Shown here in pieces: positions 5,251 through 7,606 of a stretch of 7,606 bases of DNA. The stretch is from an uncultured Collinsella sp. GTDB taxonomy: Bacteria > Actinomycetota > Coriobacteriia > Coriobacteriales > Coriobacteriaceae. Under the pieces are notes generated by a model. The model was not told the origin of the DNA. It searched no databases and worked only from the letters and a program-made list of their open reading frames with translations. Both the position numbers and the translations under genes were made by a program. The stretch spans positions 1 to 7,606 of the forward strand of contig CABUHI010000044.1 of NCBI GenBank assembly GCA_902491345.1, read 5' to 3'. Each line of letters begins with the position of its first letter. The stretch's first letter is position 1.

Positions 5251-6141
5251 CTACTGAAGCGCCTGTGCGCCCAGGGCCAGGCAGCCCATGATGCCCTGCT
5301 TGCCCTCGAGGCTGTTGTTGACGATGTAGCTATCGATGTCGTTGACCTCGGGCGTGACGATATAGCCGTTGAGCATCTCGGCGCACTTTTTGCGCGCGAG
5401 CGGCACGATGGGGGTGTGGTCGGCCACGCCGCCACCGATGATGATCTTTTGCGGCGCGTAGCACAGCGTGTAGGTCATGAGTGCCTGTGCCAGATAGCCG
5501 GCGAGCAGGTCCATGGCCTCCGGGTCATCGGCCATGTCTCCGGCGCTCTTGCCATCCCAGCGCTTTTTAACGCCGGGGCCGGCGATGAGGCCCTCGAGGC
5601 AGTTGTCGTGGAAGGGGCAGGCGCTATGCTCGCCGATGGTGTCGCGCGGGTCGCGCGTGACCAGGATGTGGCCGGCCTCGGGATGCATCATGCCGTGCAC
5701 GAGCTTACCGCCCGAGAGCACGCCGGCGCCCACGCCGGTGCCGATGGTCAGGTAGACCACATCGGTAAGGCCCTTGGCGCAACCAAAGGTGACCTCGCCC
5801 AAGCAGGCAACGTTGACGTCGGTGTCGTAGCCGCAGGGGATATTGAGCTCGTTTTGGATAGTGCCCAGCAGGTCAAAGTAGCGCCATGCCGTTTTGGGCG
5901 TCTCCAGGATCTTGCCGTATTGGGGCGAAGTGGGGTTGACTGCGGTGGGGCCAAATGCGCCGATGCCCAGCGCGGCGATGCCCTTGTCGGCAAACCACGC
6001 GTTGACGGCTTCGACGGTCTCCTGCGGGGTCGTGGTCGCGATTTGCTCGCGCTCCAGGACCGTGCCGTCCGCATAGCCCGTGGCGCAGACCATCTTGGTG
6101 CCGCCGGCCTCGAGCGCTCCGATAAGCTGCTGCTCTGCCAT
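5251..6141 (-). CDS. ROK-family sugar kinase, fructokinase-like
   Basis: A 296-residue cytoplasmic ROK kinase that phosphorylates a hexose with ATP; the sequence style is closest to the GmuE/YdhR/ScrK fructokinase group. The phosphate-binding EAGGTK is at 11-16, the sugar-binding segment FGPTAVNP at 63-70, the catalytic Asp is probably D108 in DTDVN, and the second ATP motif GTGVGAG is at 134-140. The structural zinc site is H158 (in HPEAGH) with C175, H178 and C181 in CPFHDNC, the H/C/H/C pattern of this group. GGGV at 236-239 belongs to the adenosine region. Length is normal for the family. The start is supported by AGAGAGGAA six bases upstream (complement of 6147-6155). It is a single-gene unit with its own promoter and terminator. 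Glucose or mannose as substrate cannot be excluded by eye. Confidence 0.93.
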   Translation of the reverse strand: MAEQQLIGALEAGGTKMVCATGYADGTVLEREQIATTTPQETVEAVNAWFADKGIAALGIGAFGPTAVNPTSPQYGKILETPKTAWRYFDLLGTIQNELNIPCGYDTDVNVACLGEVTFGCAKGLTDVVYLTIGTGVGAGVLSGGKLVHGMMHPEAGHILVTRDPRDTIGEHSACPFHDNCLEGLIAGPGVKKRWDGKSAGDMADDPEAMDLLAGYLAQALMTYTLCYAPQKIIIGGGVADHTPIVPLARKKCAEMLNGYIVTPEVNDIDSYIVNNSLEGKQGIMGCLALGAQALQ

Positions 6142-6179
6142 AGTATTCCTCTCTTTGGGACGAGTTGCTCCGTGACTAA

Positions 6180-6216
6180 AGTATAGAGCTCTAAACCATT
6201 TAAGAAAGCGCTATAG
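6180..6216 (-). promoter_or_regulatory. Sugar kinase promoter with LacI/cre-like sites
   Basis: On the minus strand TATACT (complement of 6180-6185) is a good -10, putting the start near 6173 and leaving a leader of about 30 bases; the -35 around 6202-6207 is poor. The + strand 14-mer AGAAAGCGCTATAG (6203-6216) matches 11 of 14 positions of the cre/LacI-family consensus TGWAARCGYTWNCW and covers the expected -35. TAGAGCTCTA (6184-6193) is a second, perfect 10-bp palindrome touching the -10. Repression by a sugar-responsive LacI-family regulator is plausible for a sugar kinase but inferred. Confidence 0.45.
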
Positions 6217-6257
6217 AAAGAAGCCCCGCAACGCGGCGGGCGGTGCGGGGCTTCTTT
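6217..6257 (-). terminator. Intrinsic terminator of the aminotransferase gene
   Basis: A perfect 14-bp stem (6217-6230 with 6244-6257) encloses a 13-base GC-rich loop. On the minus strand it is followed by a pyrimidine/T-rich run, the stem itself ending CTTCTTT. It begins 25 bases after the aminotransferase stop and separates that gene from the sugar kinase promoter. Confidence 0.88.
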
Positions 6258-6282
6258 GGTTGCTTTAGTTGCCGGGCCGTCC

Positions 6283-7464
6283 TTACCCGCGCGGCTTGAT
6301 TTTTTCACGTAGCGACTTGAGGTTCTCCAGCGCCGCGTTAAGCGTCTCGTCTCGCTTGGCAAAGTGGAAACGAATCAGATGGTTGACGGGCTCGCGGAAG
6401 AAGCTCGAGCCGGGCACGGCGCCCACACCCACTTTAGACGCGAGGTCTTCACAGAACTCGAGGTCGCTGTCATAGCCAAACTCAGAGATGTCCATCATGA
6501 CGTAGTAGGCGCCCTGCGGCACGTTATGCTCAAGACCGATGCTGTCGAGTCCCTGGCAGAACAGGTCGCGTTTGGCGGTATAGAGGTCAAGGACCTCATC
6601 GTAATAGCTGTCGTCGAATTTGAGGGCGGTGACGACGGCTTCCTGCAGGGGAGCGGCGGCGCCCACGGTGAGGAAGTCGTGGACCTTCTTGATGCGCTCG
6701 GTGATTTCGGCAGGGGCGATAGTGTAGCCCAGACGCCAGCCGGTGATGGAGTACGTCTTAGACAGCGAGCTGCAGCTGATGGTGCGCTCAAACATGCCGG
6801 GCAGCGTGGCCATATAGACGTGCTCGTGGGGCGCGTAGACGATGTGCTCGTATACCTCGTCGGTGATGCAGTAGGCGTCGTACTTTTTGCAGAGGTCGGC
6901 GATAAAGGTGAGCTCCTCGCGCGTAAAGACCTTGCCGCAGGGGTTGGAAGGGTTGCACAGGACGATCGCCTTGGGATCGTTGTCGCGGAAGGCCGCCTCG
7001 AGTGTCTCGCGGTCAAAGTCGAATGTGGGCGGGTTGAGCGGCACGTAGATGGGCTCGGCCCCCGAAAGGATCGTGTCGGCGCCGTAGTTCTCGTAGAACG
7101 GCGAGAAGATGACGACCTTGTCGCCGGGGTTGGTGACCGTCATCATGGCGGCCATCATGGCCTCGGTGGAGCCGCAGGTGACTACAATGTTTTCGTTGGG
7201 GTTGATCGGCATGCCCATAAAGTGCTCCTGCTTGGCCGCGAGCGCCTCGCGCATGGCCTGGGAGCCCCAGGTGATGGAGTACTGGTGGTAAAGCGGCTTG
7301 GGGTCGGTGGCGATGGTGCTGAGGCTGTTGAGCAGCTGCGCCGGGGGATCGAAGTCGGGGAAGCCCTGCGACAGGTTGACGGCGCCATACTTGTTGGAGA
7401 TGCGCGTCATACGGCGGATGACGGAATCGGTAAACGTTGCCGTACGGTTGGAGAGTTCCTTCAT
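6283..7464 (-). CDS. Class I/II PLP-dependent aminotransferase
   Basis: A 393-residue fold-type I aminotransferase, moving an amino group between an amino acid and a 2-oxo acid with pyridoxal phosphate. The N-terminal substrate motif LSQGFPDFDPP is at 31-41, the cofactor-binding NPSNPCGK at 171-178 (N174 contacts the cofactor), D202 and Y205 in TDEVYEH, the Schiff-base lysine K236 in SSLSKTYSITGWRLGY, and the carboxylate-binding arginine R365 in LIRFHFAK. Everything needed for catalysis is present and length is typical. The opening motif resembles the kynurenine/glutamine/methionine aminotransferase branch as well as aspartate-type enzymes, so the substrate stays open. ATG 7464 follows AAAGGA (complement of 7470-7475) by five bases. 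The gene stands alone between its own terminator and an upstream leader. Confidence 0.93.
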   Translation of the reverse strand: MKELSNRTATFTDSVIRRMTRISNKYGAVNLSQGFPDFDPPAQLLNSLSTIATDPKPLYHQYSITWGSQAMREALAAKQEHFMGMPINPNENIVVTCGSTEAMMAAMMTVTNPGDKVVIFSPFYENYGADTILSGAEPIYVPLNPPTFDFDRETLEAAFRDNDPKAIVLCNPSNPCGKVFTREELTFIADLCKKYDAYCITDEVYEHIVYAPHEHVYMATLPGMFERTISCSSLSKTYSITGWRLGYTIAPAEITERIKKVHDFLTVGAAAPLQEAVVTALKFDDSYYDEVLDLYTAKRDLFCQGLDSIGLEHNVPQGAYYVMMDISEFGYDSDLEFCEDLASKVGVGAVPGSSFFREPVNHLIRFHFAKRDETLNAALENLKSLREKIKPRG

Positions 7465-7606
7465 GACGGTCCTTTCGAGTATTTGCAGTGGGGCAAGTTT
7501 ACTCCTATGAAACCGGTGGGATTTGCTCGAAATGGTCTCGAAAAACTCTTTGGTTGATTTTCAATCTCAACGCAACAGCCTGAACGGACCCCGCGTTTCC
7601 GCAGCT
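7465..7606 (-). promoter_or_regulatory. Aminotransferase leader with complementary heptamers
   Basis: No convincing promoter is visible in this 142-base stretch, so it may lie beyond the window. On the minus strand, TTTCGAG occurs twice (complements of 7537-7543 and 7526-7532, 11 bp apart) and its complement CTCGAAA occurs once (7473-7479), directly overlapping the ribosome binding site AAAGGA. Either upstream copy could pair with the ribosome-site copy; the distal one extends to nine pairs counting two G-U pairs. This would hide the ribosome site if the transcript includes the region. Confidence 0.35.

Noticed and set aside
5116..6186. 356-codon + strand frame opposite the sugar kinase
   Set aside because: The minus strand encodes a complete ROK kinase with all motifs; the + frame is its shadow and begins in the terminator.
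6364..7557. 397-codon + strand frame opposite the aminotransferase
   Set aside because: Val/Gly/Asp-rich antisense of a complete aminotransferase with catalytic lysine; no independent evidence.

Overview
The window looks like a piece of chromosome from a high-GC, host-associated Coriobacteriia member, most likely a Collinsella-like gut actinobacterium. I infer this from the GC-rich, C-ending codon usage in most genes, the very long alanine/lysine/arginine-rich N-terminal extension on Rho (an actinobacterial habit), and the mix of a VanZ-like protein with a GmuE/ScrK-type ROK sugar kinase. The genus is a judgement from style and cannot be proved here. No CRISPR array, tRNA, rRNA or mobile element was found.

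Layout. Bases 1-374 are non-coding. They hold a LacI-type palindrome at the left edge, a small hairpin, a duplicated 14-bp motif, a plausible promoter near 203-230 and a structured leader with a possible 9-codon upstream ORF. The rho gene follows (375-2948, +, GTG start). It encodes an 857-residue Rho whose first 435 residues are low-complexity and whose last 420 match the classical Rho core. A hairpin terminator closes the unit at 2986-3017. A clear promoter (3097-3125) then starts a two-gene + strand operon: an unrecognised membrane-anchored acidic/alanine-rich protein (3262-4680) and a VanZ-family membrane protein (4688-5137), 7 bases apart.

A strong, probably bidirectional terminator (5123-5168) separates this operon from two convergent minus-strand genes, each its own unit. 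These are a ROK-family fructokinase-like sugar kinase (5251-6141), with a LacI/cre-like site in its promoter, and a class I/II PLP-dependent aminotransferase (6283-7464), with its own terminator (6217-6257). The right end (7465-7606) is the aminotransferase leader; it contains a set of complementary heptamers that could mask the ribosome binding site.

The genes do not form one pathway: transcription termination, an envelope-type operon of unknown role, sugar phosphorylation and amino-acid transamination sit side by side. The parts most worth a second look are Rho itself (replacement of the aromatic RNA-binding residues in the OB fold plus a huge charged disordered extension), the structured rho leader, and the unknown membrane protein paired with VanZ. 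I do not see a complete new defence or mobile system here.
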